Assembly: GCA_014896635.1 (NCBI GenBank)
Contig: JADBKA010000040.1
Coordinates: forward strand, 1-27,762
DNA: 27,762 nt
Direction: 5' to 3'
DNA from: Ktedonobacteraceae bacterium
GTDB lineage: Bacteria; Chloroflexota; Ktedonobacteria; Ktedonobacterales; Ktedonobacteraceae
A program made the position numbers and the translations under genes. The notes under the pieces are model-generated. The model was not told the DNA's origin and made no database searches. It worked only from the letters and a program-made list of their open reading frames with translations. This document shows positions 17,495-25,283 of this stretch, piece after piece. Every line of letters starts with the position of its first letter. Position 1 is the first letter of the stretch.

Positions 17495-17640
17495 TTATTC
17501 CTCTCTTAGTGCCTGAATGGCTTTTGCCAGGTGGATCATCAGTTTTCGCTCGCGCCTATGATGCGCATATTTCCCAGTGCGATAGATTCTGCTATCGCCT
17601 GATCTACCTCATGTATCGTTCTCAACTCGTCATAATTCAT
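17495..17640 (-). pseudogene. small gene with probable frameshift
   Basis: An ATG follows AAGGAG with good spacing, two bases after the stop of the zinc-protein gene. The first frame encodes 33 residues (MNYDELRTIHEVDQAIAESI, then ALGNMRIIGASEN) and stops at 17539. In another frame the sequence continues as RERKLMIHLAKAIQALREE and stops just before the ATG of the next small gene, with a ribosome site overlapping its end. Loss of one base near 17556 would explain this; the restored protein would have about 48 residues. Alternatively the 33-residue product is real. Confidence 0.5.
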
Positions 17641-17642
17641 TT

Positions 17643-18137
17643 TTACTCCTTCTTCCCATACATCATCGTTGTAATGTAACAACTCCAACAGAAAACGCGC
17701 TTTGTTATATGATGTGCGTGTCGGCGGCAGAGCGGAGTCTGACAGAGCGCACAGATGTATACCGCCGGTTCCTGGATGGTCTTGTCCTTGCAGGTGGCGC
17801 AGAGGGCTGATGTGTCCGGCGCGGATGGTTCGGGTAGCGCCATGTCCTGCAAACGCATTTGCAGAACAACCGGTCTATTGTCCTGGCGATACTTTCGGTT
17901 CAGCGCGTGGATCAGGTCCATTGCGCTTGCGACGATGAGCCTGTCACAGAGCTTCTTGCGCGTCTCAGCAGGCACCTCGGTCATCCTGGCAATCACCGCT
18001 CTGGCACACGCTTCCACGCTTGCCAGTTCCTCACCACGCATGCCCCACGCGATTACCACAGGGATGCTGTCCGGCTCCAGGTAAGACCAGGCCACAAGCG
18101 GCAAGTCGCGCGGTAATTCACGGATGGCGTAGAGCAT
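17643..18137 (-). CDS. unrecognised protein with C-terminal cross-brace zinc-binding domain
   Basis: The 164-residue protein starts at an ATG with GAGGA upstream. The N-terminal 110 residues (LYAIRELPRDLPLVAWSYLE and so on) match no family I know. The C-terminal part has the pattern C-x2-C-x12-C-x2-C-x4-C-x2-H-x9-C-x2-C (CATC, CALC, CRRH, CWSC), the order expected for two interleaved zinc sites as in FYVE/RING-like treble-clef domains. Such domains bind proteins or lipids; they are unusual in bacteria. It belongs to the minus-strand run of small genes. Function unknown. Confidence 0.7.
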   Translation of the reverse strand: MLYAIRELPRDLPLVAWSYLEPDSIPVVIAWGMRGEELASVEACARAVIARMTEVPAETRKKLCDRLIVASAMDLIHALNRKYRQDNRPVVLQMRLQDMALPEPSAPDTSALCATCKDKTIQEPAVYICALCQTPLCRRHAHHITKRVFCWSCYITTMMYGKKE

Positions 18138-18198
18138 GTATTTTTCCTCGCTTTCCTCTTCGCTGGTTTTTGCTTTCCTGGCCTCGCTTACAGGTGGC

Positions 18199-18426
18199 TT
18201 ACAAGAGACCATCCAAAAGATCAGGGACGCGCTCATCCTTTAGCTGAACCTTCGGCGAGTAGATGACAACCACCAGGCACGCTTCTAATGCCTGATGAGG
18301 AAACACCTGGATGGACTCCACATTTACCCCTGTTTGCTCGATCCACTTGTTCACATCGGATGTGTGTGAAAAGTGGTCAATTCTCCAGGTGAGAGCCTGG
18401 AAGTAGAATATTTTCACTCGAAGCAT
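18199..18426 (-). CDS. unrecognised 75-residue protein
   Basis: The ATG is preceded by AAAGGAG at good spacing, which supports a real small gene. The sequence suggests a small alpha/beta fold: strand VKIFYFQALTW, helix HTSDVNKWIEQTG, strand VESIQVFP and strand ACLVVVIYSP, then an acidic tail. No signal peptide, membrane segment or catalytic motif is visible. It lies between the membrane-protein gene (25-base gap) and the zinc-protein gene (about 60-base gap) on the same strand. Function unknown. Confidence 0.65.
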   Translation of the reverse strand: MLRVKIFYFQALTWRIDHFSHTSDVNKWIEQTGVNVESIQVFPHQALEACLVVVIYSPKVQLKDERVPDLLDGLL

Positions 18427-18450
18427 AACTCTTCTCCTTTCTATCCCTCT

Positions 18451-19194
18451 CTATCCCTCTCCTACACAGACCGCCTCGCCGGCCTTTGCCGGCTTGAACG
18501 CAGAGCCAGTGTTGAGAAAGACCGCGCAAACAGAGCCGGCGTGGATGATCATATCCGGCCTGCCGTTCTCTTTGCCGTCTGCCCGAAACTCCAGCGTCAC
18601 CGGTGTTAGTGCCTGGTCTTGTGGTAGCACTGGACCGCTGTAGAGCCTGGCGCCTTTGTCGCCTGGCAGCACCTCAAAGACCAGGATGTGACCGTTGGTG
18701 TTGGTGGCGAGAAAGTGCGAGACGCCACCGTGACCAACATCGGCATCGGTCTGGGAGGTGCGCGGACGGCCATAATGCAGGTCGTCTTGCAGTGTGTTCC
18801 AGGCGGCTACCAGGCCACTGATCAGCAGCCACAGCAAGCAGCAAGACAGCATACCAGCGCCGGCAAAAAAGAGAGAGGAAGGCTGTCGGCGGCGTTGAGC
18901 CGGTCGCTGCTTTGGTTGGGGCCGCGCCTGGGACTCCTCTTCCTCTAGCGCGTCGCAGTGCAGCGCCGCCTGCGCGCGCCTGGCTGTGTGCATCATTGGT
19001 TCCTGTTTCACAAGCGAACGACGCGCGACCGTGCTGTGCCTGAACAGGCTTTCCTCGTCAGATGAGAGCGCGCGCACGGCGGCGCGTGGCTGGCGTGGTA
19101 GCGGCTTCGGCTCAGGCGTCTCAGGTGGCGGCGTTGGACGTTGGTGCGCCGGTGGTAGCTCATGGACGGCGCGTTGCTCTGGAAGTCTTGCCAT
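18451..19194 (-). CDS. unrecognised single-pass membrane protein with proline-rich cytosolic region
   Basis: The 248-residue protein has a Pro/Arg/Glu-rich, probably disordered N-terminal half (PPAHQRPTPPPETPEPKPLP), a basic patch (QRPAQRRRQPSS), one transmembrane helix at about 107-132 (LFFAGAGMLSCCLLWLLISG) and a C-terminal domain of about 115 residues. That domain looks beta-rich (THGH-free core with SHFLATNTNGHILVFEVLPG and TPVTLEFRADGKENG) and would face outside by the positive-inside rule. The start follows GGGAGG. It is one gene downstream of the 92-residue protein with a 14-base gap. A sensor or adhesion role is conceivable but not shown. Confidence 0.7.
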   Translation of the reverse strand: MARLPEQRAVHELPPAHQRPTPPPETPEPKPLPRQPRAAVRALSSDEESLFRHSTVARRSLVKQEPMMHTARRAQAALHCDALEEEESQARPQPKQRPAQRRRQPSSLFFAGAGMLSCCLLWLLISGLVAAWNTLQDDLHYGRPRTSQTDADVGHGGVSHFLATNTNGHILVFEVLPGDKGARLYSGPVLPQDQALTPVTLEFRADGKENGRPDMIIHAGSVCAVFLNTGSAFKPAKAGEAVCVGEG

Positions 19195-19208
19195 GTCGCT
19201 CCTCCCTT

Positions 19209-19487
19209 TCATACCTGCGCATCGAACAGCAGGCGCTTAAACTCGTCTTGCGTTATCTCACCGTCGCAGAAGGCGTTCGCAAGGTCAATCACGCGATCAA
19301 TCACACGGTCGTAATTATCCGGCGAGCGACCGGCGGCATCATCAGTGAGAAGGAAAAGATCAGCGCGATAGGTTCCTGTGTCCTTCATCGCATGAAGCTG
19401 GTTGTAGGTCTGCGCGCATGCCTGGCGCGCATCGTAGAGGCGGAAACGGTCTGGTTGGTCTGATTTGTCTGAGTCGCTCATAAGCAT
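19209..19487 (-). CDS. unrecognised 92-residue acidic protein
   Basis: The start ATG follows AAAAGGGG; a second ATG two codons later is an alternative with wider spacing. The sequence is acidic and largely helical, with YDARQACAQTYNQLHAMKDT, DRVIDRVIDLANAF and an end reading CDGEITQDEFKRLLFD, which resembles half an EF hand but lacks a clear partner. The stop lies within the ribosome-site region of the membrane-protein gene, so the two are likely co-translated. No family recognised. Confidence 0.65.
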   Translation of the reverse strand: MLMSDSDKSDQPDRFRLYDARQACAQTYNQLHAMKDTGTYRADLFLLTDDAAGRSPDNYDRVIDRVIDLANAFCDGEITQDEFKRLLFDAQV

Positions 19488-19684
19488 GGAACCCCTTTTC
19501 AATTGACAGCAGGGCCGAACCATGCGAAAATGAGCATGGCCTGCCTGCTTTGACAACGCGAACAAGAGTTGCCGCATGAAACGGGCGGGTGAGAGCGCGT
19601 GAGAGGGGGACACTGCCGGCTCTGGCAGGCAAGACAGTGCTTCTCCCTCTCACCTCTCCCAGGGAAACCGGCGCTCAGTTCACA

Positions 19685-19990
19685 TCAACGACTGGGCGCT
19701 GTGTATCTGTCTTCAGCGTGTCCCTCAGTGTGCCTCATCACCTCCTTTGCTCTGTGCGCGGCCTGCCTGCTTGCCTCCTGCCGAAACAGCTCATGCAGCG
19801 AAACAAACAGGCGGTATGTCTCGTCGTGATCCAGGCAGATTCTGTTGTCGTGTTGATGTGAAGACGTCTGCTCTTCCTTGTGAAACAGGCCGATGCTGCC
19901 GTCGCTCATGAGGCAGAGCCGATGCTGTCCGAGATCGAGTTCGTGCAGCAGAGACGCTGCTGTGGTTTCGTGCTGGAATAGGTGAGTCAT
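19685..19990 (-). CDS. unrecognised 101-residue protein, first gene of the accessory run
   Basis: The ATG is preceded by AAGGAGG; a GTG one codon earlier is possible. The protein has a small beta-rich N-terminal part (LGQHRLCLMSDGSIGLFHKE), a His-rich middle and a helix LDHDETYRLFVSLHELFRQE, with a charged tail. No known motif. It is the gene nearest to the divergent helix-turn-helix gene, with TTGCTA/TAGCAA repeats between them. About 200 bases without a visible gene separate it from the next gene in the run. Confidence 0.6.
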   Translation of the reverse strand: MTHLFQHETTAASLLHELDLGQHRLCLMSDGSIGLFHKEEQTSSHQHDNRICLDHDETYRLFVSLHELFRQEASRQAAHRAKEVMRHTEGHAEDRYTAPSR

Positions 19991-20004
19991 CACGCCTCCT
20001 TCCT

Positions 20005-20163
20005 GTTAGTAATTGCTAACGGATACTTGCTATTGATTAGCAAATGTTTGTATTTGCTAGCATATTTCTAGCTTACACTACTCGAAGGAGAAAGTCAAGT
20101 CTTTGAAAGGCTTTTCTTTTTGAAATTGCTCAGTTGCCCAACAAGTGATTGTATTTGCTAGCA
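20005..20163. promoter_or_regulatory. cluster of TTGCTA/TAGCAA operator-like repeats
   Basis: Four related elements lie in the divergent intergenic region: GTTAGTAATTGCTAAC (20005-20020), TTGCTA-n5-TAGCAA (20027-20043), and two identical copies of TTGTATTTGCTAGCA (20048-20062 and 20149-20163). The latter contain the 8-bp palindrome TGCTAGCA. The second copy covers the -35 and spacer of the helix-turn-helix gene promoter. They are likely operators, most simply for that protein, controlling both directions. Confidence 0.6.
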
Positions 20164-20177
20164 CTTTGTGGTACACT
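20149..20177 (+). promoter_or_regulatory. promoter of the helix-turn-helix gene
   Basis: TTGTAT and TACACT are 17 bases apart, about 45 bases before the start codon. A diverged copy of the same segment sits 101 bases upstream (TTGTAT at 20048, TACACT at 20074, spacing 20) and is probably not an efficient promoter. Confidence 0.6.
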
Positions 20178-20222
20178 GCTTGAAGGTACAAAGCCAAGAC
20201 TTCTCAAGGATTTTTACGTAAA

Positions 20223-20435
20223 ATGCCAAACCTACAGCAATTATTAGACAACGCTGCTATATCAGTGTCAGAACTTTCTCGACGTGCCAACGTCGATTAT
20301 AGAACAGCAAAGAAAGCAGTTGAGGGAACTGGGCCGATACAGAGGGTAAAAGCGATTGCACTCTTACGTGTACTCAACGAGCTTCTTGAGACTTCCTATA
20401 GATTAGAAGATATTGATGATTTAGAAATTGACTAG
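20223..20435 (+). CDS. small helix-turn-helix (XRE/Cro-like) DNA-binding protein
   Basis: The 70-residue protein is little more than one DNA-binding domain: helix LQQLLDNAAI, then SVSELSRRANVDYRTAKKAV as helix-turn-helix, then VKAIALLRVLNELLET and an acidic tail. It has no ligand domain. AAGGA lies 12 bases before the ATG, a rather long spacing. It is transcribed divergently from the run of small genes and overlooks repeated TTGCTA/TAGCAA sites, so it probably represses itself and that run. It could equally be an element-borne control protein. Confidence 0.8.
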   Translation: MPNLQQLLDNAAISVSELSRRANVDYRTAKKAVEGTGPIQRVKAIALLRVLNELLETSYRLEDIDDLEID

Positions 20436-20502
20436 CAAGGAACAATGATCGAAAGAACCATCTGAGGTTGCGTAAGAAAAAGTAATCCAACCCTGCCAAC
20501 TC

Positions 20503-20548
20503 AGGAAAAATCACTCAGGTGGTAAGAGCTACCTGAGTGATTTTTCCT
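20503..20548. terminator. strong intrinsic terminator, usable in both directions
   Basis: A perfect 18-base inverted repeat (AGGAAAAATCACTCAGGT and its complement) encloses a 10-base loop. The stem ends in an A-tract on one arm and a T-tract on the other, the layout of a bidirectional rho-independent terminator. It lies between the helix-turn-helix gene and the end of the convergent LevR-type gene. The remaining bases up to 20695 show no gene. Confidence 0.85.
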
Positions 20549-20695
20549 AAACTCAAGTTCTGCCTATTTTAGAAACTGGTTCTAAAACATCTCCGTCTAT
20601 AGCAGTCTACCCAGATCTTGAGCGGCAATGTTACAACTCGATCACAAAACGGCGTCCTGATATCACGTCTATATCACAGAATGGATGCCGCTGTT

Positions 20696-23674
20696 CTATG
20701 TCGTATTGAGCGCAAATATATCAATCTGCCGTAGAATACCAACGATGTTGTACGCTTCTACATCGGGCAAGGCGCGTCCCATGCGCTCCCCAAGAGCCTG
20801 CCAGGCGCGGCGGCAGATATCGAGTTCACGCGCAAATTGCTGCTCAATGCGCGCACGTAGATCGGCGTTTACCAGCAGGCATGGTTGCCCGCCACGCCGC
20901 ACGCTGCTCTCCAGGATACAGGCCAGATGGAGAATGAGGCCGGCCAGTACATCCATCTCGAACGTCTCCCCCACCTCTACTTCGATCATCTCGATCATGC
21001 GCTCAAGCAAAGGCAAAGCTCGTGTGGGATTCAGGAACAGCAGGCGCCGGTTCAGCGTTTGCGCAATCTCGCGTATCAGCTCGTCGCGCTGTGTGAAAAC
21101 AGGCGTGGCAGGCTGTACTGCCGGTTGCAACAACGCCGGGTCGATCAACGTACTGCCTGACAGCGTGCGCAGACGAGCAATACCATCACCAAAAAGCATT
21201 TCGCTGAGCGAGATGAACGGATAGCTCTCCAGGTGCGGATTGATCGTGCCAACTACAGCAATGACCTGGCGCTCCCCCACGATGCGCTGCACCTCGGCTT
21301 CCGTCTTCCCCGAAATGTTGATATCCAGGCAGATGATCTCGATACCCTGCCGCTTCAATTCCGGCAGATGTTCTTCAATCAACTCTGCCATTTTCGTCGC
21401 GCTACCATAGCCTGTCAGGCAGACGGAGAGAATAACGCGCGAAGAGTCCGGCGAGAGCACCGATGTGGGACGCAGCTCTGCCTGTAGCTGTTCGTGATCA
21501 TCCCCACCACCGGATCGCAACTGACCGGACTCATCGGTAAAGCGGGACTGCGCCAGGCTGGCAGCGAGCTGGTCCAGCGAGAGATACTGCGCACGCTGAG
21601 CGCGGCGCACTGCTTCGACCACCAGTGGAGCACAGACACCGGAGACCGTGCGCGTCTGTATCCCTGTACGTCTGCTGATCAAGTCTCCCAGGGAAAGCAG
21701 AGAGGCGAAATCAACAAGCAGTAGCACCCCACTGCCCTGATCAGCCCGTATCACGCAGTGCTCGACCTGCGCCAGCAGCTCATCGGGCGACTGTTCCAGG
21801 GTCAATTCGACAGCAGAAATCGCGTTGACGCCGACCAGCACATTTGCCAGTTCCGCCAGGCTGGCCGCGATGCCACGCCCATGAGCGGCGATGACAATAC
21901 CTACGCCAGCCTGGGCCGTGCTCAGCAGGGTTTCGGCATGGGCAAAAAGCACGGTGAGTACATCGGCCTCGCTCTCAGGCAGTCGCACATTGAGCGCGGC
22001 ATGCACACGTAGCAAGGCTGTTCTGGCAACCTCATATTCGGCAGGATAGGTCTGACGCATAGATTGAAACGCCGGGCCGGCCAGAGAGCGTCCCTGGGCA
22101 ATACGCTCAAGCGCACTGGTAAGATGCATCGCCAGCACCAGGGAGAGCTTTTCGGGGAAGCGCCGCCCTAGCTGCTCTCCCGCGAGCTGCACAACCGAGT
22201 TGCTCACGACAGCGATCCGCTCATCGACCAGGTGGGCATGTGCCTCTGATCGCTCCTGAGTAACGCTATCGGCGAAGCATTGAAAGTAGTGCTGGATGTT
22301 CTGCTGTAGTAGCCTGTGGATCTCGTCCTTATGCAGACCGCTGTTGCGCAACACGGCAATCTCGCTGCTGATCGTATCGTAGAGATCATGGGCCGCACCG
22401 GGAAAGCCGTCCAGGCTAAGGCCGGTCGGAGTGAAGATATGCGTGAATTCGAGCCGGGGCAGGAGCGGTCCGAGCAGCCGGTGCATATCGGCGGTACGCA
22501 GCAGCCCACGACGAACATGTTCAGGCAAGCTGGCTACATGCACATCCATCTCTGCAAGGTTCCCGCTACGATACTCCAGGTAAGCCTGCGCGCAGATCAA
22601 CTGGATATCGGTGCGCAACTGACCGATATTGCCGGGACAATCATAGAGCAGCAGGGCGCGCAGAACCTGGGGCGCGACATGAATGTTCACGCCAATGCTG
22701 CTGCACTCAGTCGTAAAGAAGGCGCGGATCAGCTCGTAGCGTTCCGTCACGGTGCGTTCATGCAGACCCGGCAGCACGATGGTCATAGGAATACGCCGGC
22801 GGAACGTTGGTAGCAAGGCCGTGGCGGGGTCTTCGGTTGTCGCCGCGAGCAGGAGCAGTGAAGCCTGTCGCTCCCGCACATCACCCAGGCGGCGAAAACG
22901 CTCGCGGTCCATCAAATAGAACAGCATCTCCTGGCCTTCAGGAGGCAGGCGATGCACCTCATCAAGAAAGAGAATGCCATGATTCGCCTGTTCAACCAGA
23001 CCTTCACGATCTCGGTCGGCGCCGGTATAGGCTCCACGCACCACACCAAAAAGATGCGCCATCAACAATTGTGGATTGCCGGCATAGTCAGCGCAGTTGA
23101 AGCTGACAAACGGGGCCTCGGCTGGCAGCGTTTTCATCTCTACCGCAAAAGCGTGCATCAGCCGCGCCAGCGTCGTTTTGCCAACGCCGCTCGGCCCACA
23201 GAGCAATGTGTGCAGGCCACGCGGCGGATAAAGGATGGCTGCTTTCGCCTGCTGAACGGCTACCTTGAGTCCTTCGGTATTGCCAATAAGCGTTTCAAAA
23301 CTGGTAACGACCGCTCCTACCTGGACAGAGGCTTCAATAGAAGGCGGTTTTGCCTCTTCCTCTTTTTCTTGAAACGGTCGAGTTGCCGCCAGAGCCGGCT
23401 GCTGATTCACTTCACCCGGCTCAGGTGACGCCGGCAGACCAGCAGTCAGGGGCGTTTTCAACGTAAAAAGCACCGGCCTACCTGGAATGCGTTCTATCAA
23501 GCCTTCCTGGGCCAGTAAGTTCAGGTCCCGACTGGCGTTGGTACGATCAATGCCAGCCTGTTCCGCTACCTCTTCCGCACTGAAGCCGGCATGCCGACGC
23601 AGAGCACTCCGTTGTGCTGGTCGTTGTGTGCATAATGATCGCAATACTTCGTATACTCGATCCTTGCGCTGCAC
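20696..23674 (-). CDS. LevR-type sigma-54-dependent activator with PRD and PTS-like domains
   Basis: The 992-residue protein has an N-terminal winged helix (about 1-70), an AAA+ domain with Walker A GPSGVGKT at 160-167, the sigma-54 contact loop as GAYTGA at 214-219 (commonly GAFTGA) and Walker B ILFLDE at 234-239. Then come PRD1 (His517 in LAMHLTSALER), an EIIA-mannose-like domain with His598 (AAHGRG), an EIIB-like part (VILSVCLTGYGSATKMAELI), and PRD2 (His916 in LILHLACILE). Known LevR/ManR/MtlR-like proteins open promoters read by sigma-54 polymerase and are tuned by PTS phosphorylation. No PTS gene is in the window. The start is a GTG with AAGGAT seven bases upstream. Confidence 0.9.
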   Translation of the reverse strand: MQRKDRVYEVLRSLCTQRPAQRSALRRHAGFSAEEVAEQAGIDRTNASRDLNLLAQEGLIERIPGRPVLFTLKTPLTAGLPASPEPGEVNQQPALAATRPFQEKEEEAKPPSIEASVQVGAVVTSFETLIGNTEGLKVAVQQAKAAILYPPRGLHTLLCGPSGVGKTTLARLMHAFAVEMKTLPAEAPFVSFNCADYAGNPQLLMAHLFGVVRGAYTGADRDREGLVEQANHGILFLDEVHRLPPEGQEMLFYLMDRERFRRLGDVRERQASLLLLAATTEDPATALLPTFRRRIPMTIVLPGLHERTVTERYELIRAFFTTECSSIGVNIHVAPQVLRALLLYDCPGNIGQLRTDIQLICAQAYLEYRSGNLAEMDVHVASLPEHVRRGLLRTADMHRLLGPLLPRLEFTHIFTPTGLSLDGFPGAAHDLYDTISSEIAVLRNSGLHKDEIHRLLQQNIQHYFQCFADSVTQERSEAHAHLVDERIAVVSNSVVQLAGEQLGRRFPEKLSLVLAMHLTSALERIAQGRSLAGPAFQSMRQTYPAEYEVARTALLRVHAALNVRLPESEADVLTVLFAHAETLLSTAQAGVGIVIAAHGRGIAASLAELANVLVGVNAISAVELTLEQSPDELLAQVEHCVIRADQGSGVLLLVDFASLLSLGDLISRRTGIQTRTVSGVCAPLVVEAVRRAQRAQYLSLDQLAASLAQSRFTDESGQLRSGGGDDHEQLQAELRPTSVLSPDSSRVILSVCLTGYGSATKMAELIEEHLPELKRQGIEIICLDINISGKTEAEVQRIVGERQVIAVVGTINPHLESYPFISLSEMLFGDGIARLRTLSGSTLIDPALLQPAVQPATPVFTQRDELIREIAQTLNRRLLFLNPTRALPLLERMIEMIEVEVGETFEMDVLAGLILHLACILESSVRRGGQPCLLVNADLRARIEQQFARELDICRRAWQALGERMGRALPDVEAYNIVGILRQIDIFALNTT

Positions 23675-23783
23675 GAAACGATCCTTTTAAAATACTCTAA
23701 CGATATCCTCTATGCTTGATGTGCGTTTCTGGCTGAAACAGCCTGAGAGCACGATCTCCCTCGACACACTTCGATGCTGTGTT

Positions 23784-23789
23784 ATTATA
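23784..23789 (-). promoter_or_regulatory. candidate -10 element for the LevR-type gene
   Basis: The minus strand reads a perfect TATAAT about 110 bases before the GTG start. No good -35 is visible at normal spacing, so the call is tentative. Confidence 0.35.
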
Positions 23790-23878
23790 CTACGCCTGAG
23801 AATCCGAATGCATTCACACCACTTTCTGTGTAGGACAGATTGTACCACAAAAGCTGAGTTTCTCCACTTCGTTGCAGG

Positions 23879-23908
23879 TTGACAGGCTTCGTAGCGCGAG
23901 CCTATACT
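23879..23908 (+). promoter_or_regulatory. promoter of the cobalamin riboswitch transcript
   Basis: TTGACA and TATACT with an 18-base spacer. The predicted transcription start lies about 10 bases before the riboswitch P1 stem. Confidence 0.8.
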
Positions 23909-23925
23909 AACAACGAGAATGTATG

Positions 23926-24133
23926 TGCTGGCCGGGTGGCCTGAGATGAGCAATCAGGCAGAATAGGGAAGTCGGTGCAAATCCGACGCAGGCGCGCTAC
24001 TGTAACTGGTGAGCGGTTCTCCCTCTCTCCTGCCGGTGAAAGCAGGAGAGAAGAGCCACTGTTCCATAAAGGATGGGAAGGCCGGACGGACCGCGCTGGC
24101 AGCCAGGAGCCAGGAGACCTGCCCGGTGCAGCA
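23926..24133 (+). promoter_or_regulatory. cobalamin (B12) riboswitch
   Basis: The conserved core is clear: GGGAAGTCGGTGCAAATCCG with the following GCAGGCGCGCTACTGTAA, and later GGGAAGGCCGGAC and CCAGGAGCCAGGAGACCTGCC. P1 forms between TGCTG-CCGGG near 23926-23935 and CCCGG-CAGCA near 24122-24133. The 3' strand of P1 can alternatively pair within AGCAG-TTAT-CTGCT (24130-24143). Further on, TCCTT (24149-24153) can pair with the AAGGA of the btuC ribosome site. This suggests control of translation by B12, with uptake shut off when cobalamin is abundant. The pairing scheme downstream is inference. Confidence 0.95.
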
Positions 24134-24176
24134 GTTATCTGCTCGCGTTCCTTCGCGTCATAAGGAGCTGGCTACC

Positions 24177-25283
24177 TTGAAACTGCTGATTCGTACGGCC
24201 CCGGTTGAGCCACAGCCGCGCAGACGGCAGGCTCGCCAGAGAGGGCTTCTCGCACCGTTGATTCTCGGCTTTTTCTTCATTCTACTGATTGCCGTTCTTT
24301 TGCTGGCGATCAGCGCCGGTTCAACTCGTATCCCGCTTGAAAGCATCGTGCAGATCCTGTTGAACGGTACGCGCATCTTCCACTTTGTTCCCCGCTGGGA
24401 TGCTTCAGCCGAAGTGATTATCTGGCAGGTGCGGCTGCCGCTGGTGATTGGCGCGGCAGTTGTAGGAGCGGCGCTGGCAGTCGCAGGTGTGCTCTTTCAG
24501 GGCATGCTGCGCAATCCGCTGGCCGATCCCTATCTGATCGGCACCTCTTCGGGGGCATCACTGGGAGCTGCCATATCATTTGTCCTGCCGCTCGATACGT
24601 TTTATGGCGCACTTTTTCCTCTCACGCCCCTGCTGGCATTCCTGGGAGCCATTGCTACCGTCCTGTTTGTCTACGCCATCGCGCGTAGCGGCAGACGCAC
24701 GCCCGTTGTCACTCTCCTGCTCGCAGGCGTGGTCATCAATGCCGTCATGACTGCGTTCCAGACCGTCATCTTGACGTTCAGTCCACAGGCGCGCTTCGCC
24801 GGACAGGCACTCTTTAACTGGTTGTCGGGGGGCATCGCCGTGACCGGCTGGCCACCAATCCTGCTGGTGAGCGGGCTTGTGCTTGCCGGCAGTATTCTGG
24901 CATTCGGACTATCCAATATACTCGATACTTTTGCTCTGGGCGAAGAGGGGGCCGCTACTCTGGGCCTGAACGTAGAAAAAGCCAGATTTGCCATCGTTAT
25001 CATAGCTTCGCTCATCACGGCTGCCGCCGTCTCGATCAGCGGGCTGATCGGCTTCGTGGGCCTGGTGATCCCTCATGCCATACGCCTGCTGCTCGGACCA
25101 CGCCATCGCCCTCTTATCCCGGCTTCTGCCCTGGGAGGAGCCATCTTTCTTGTCCTGGCTGACCTGCTGGCTCGCACGGTCGCCGCTCCGGCAGTGCTGC
25201 CTGTAGGTGTCTGCACCGCTCTGGTAGGCGCACCTTTTTTCCTCTACCTGCTGCGCAAAAGTAAGGGGGAGTATACATGGTAA
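24177..25283 (+). CDS. btuC: cobalamin ABC transporter permease (FecCD/BtuC family)
   Basis: The 368-residue membrane protein has a basic N-terminus, a first helix PLILGFFFILLIAVLLLAIS, and the family blocks RLPLVIGAAVVGAALAVAGV, FQGMLRNPLADPYLIGTSSGA, SGLIGFVGLVIPHAIRLLLG (which contacts the ATPase) and ALVGAPFFLYLLRK. About ten helices as in BtuC/FhuB. I chose a TTG start because AAGGAG lies nine bases before it; an in-frame ATG at 24009 is inside the riboswitch and is rejected. The riboswitch immediately upstream identifies the substrate as B12 or a corrinoid. It imports the ligand with BtuD; a BtuF binding protein is not seen here. Confidence 0.9.
   Translation: MKLLIRTAPVEPQPRRRQARQRGLLAPLILGFFFILLIAVLLLAISAGSTRIPLESIVQILLNGTRIFHFVPRWDASAEVIIWQVRLPLVIGAAVVGAALAVAGVLFQGMLRNPLADPYLIGTSSGASLGAAISFVLPLDTFYGALFPLTPLLAFLGAIATVLFVYAIARSGRRTPVVTLLLAGVVINAVMTAFQTVILTFSPQARFAGQALFNWLSGGIAVTGWPPILLVSGLVLAGSILAFGLSNILDTFALGEEGAATLGLNVEKARFAIVIIASLITAAAVSISGLIGFVGLVIPHAIRLLLGPRHRPLIPASALGGAIFLVLADLLARTVAAPAVLPVGVCTALVGAPFFLYLLRKSKGEYTW

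Noticed and set aside
17485..17679. 64-codon plus-strand ORF between tnpB and the zinc-protein gene
   Set aside because: The opposite strand shows better coding signs (ribosome sites, preserved frames of two decayed genes).
24009..24176. ATG at 24009 as start of btuC
   Set aside because: This segment is the cobalamin riboswitch; the ribosome site is found before the TTG at 24177.
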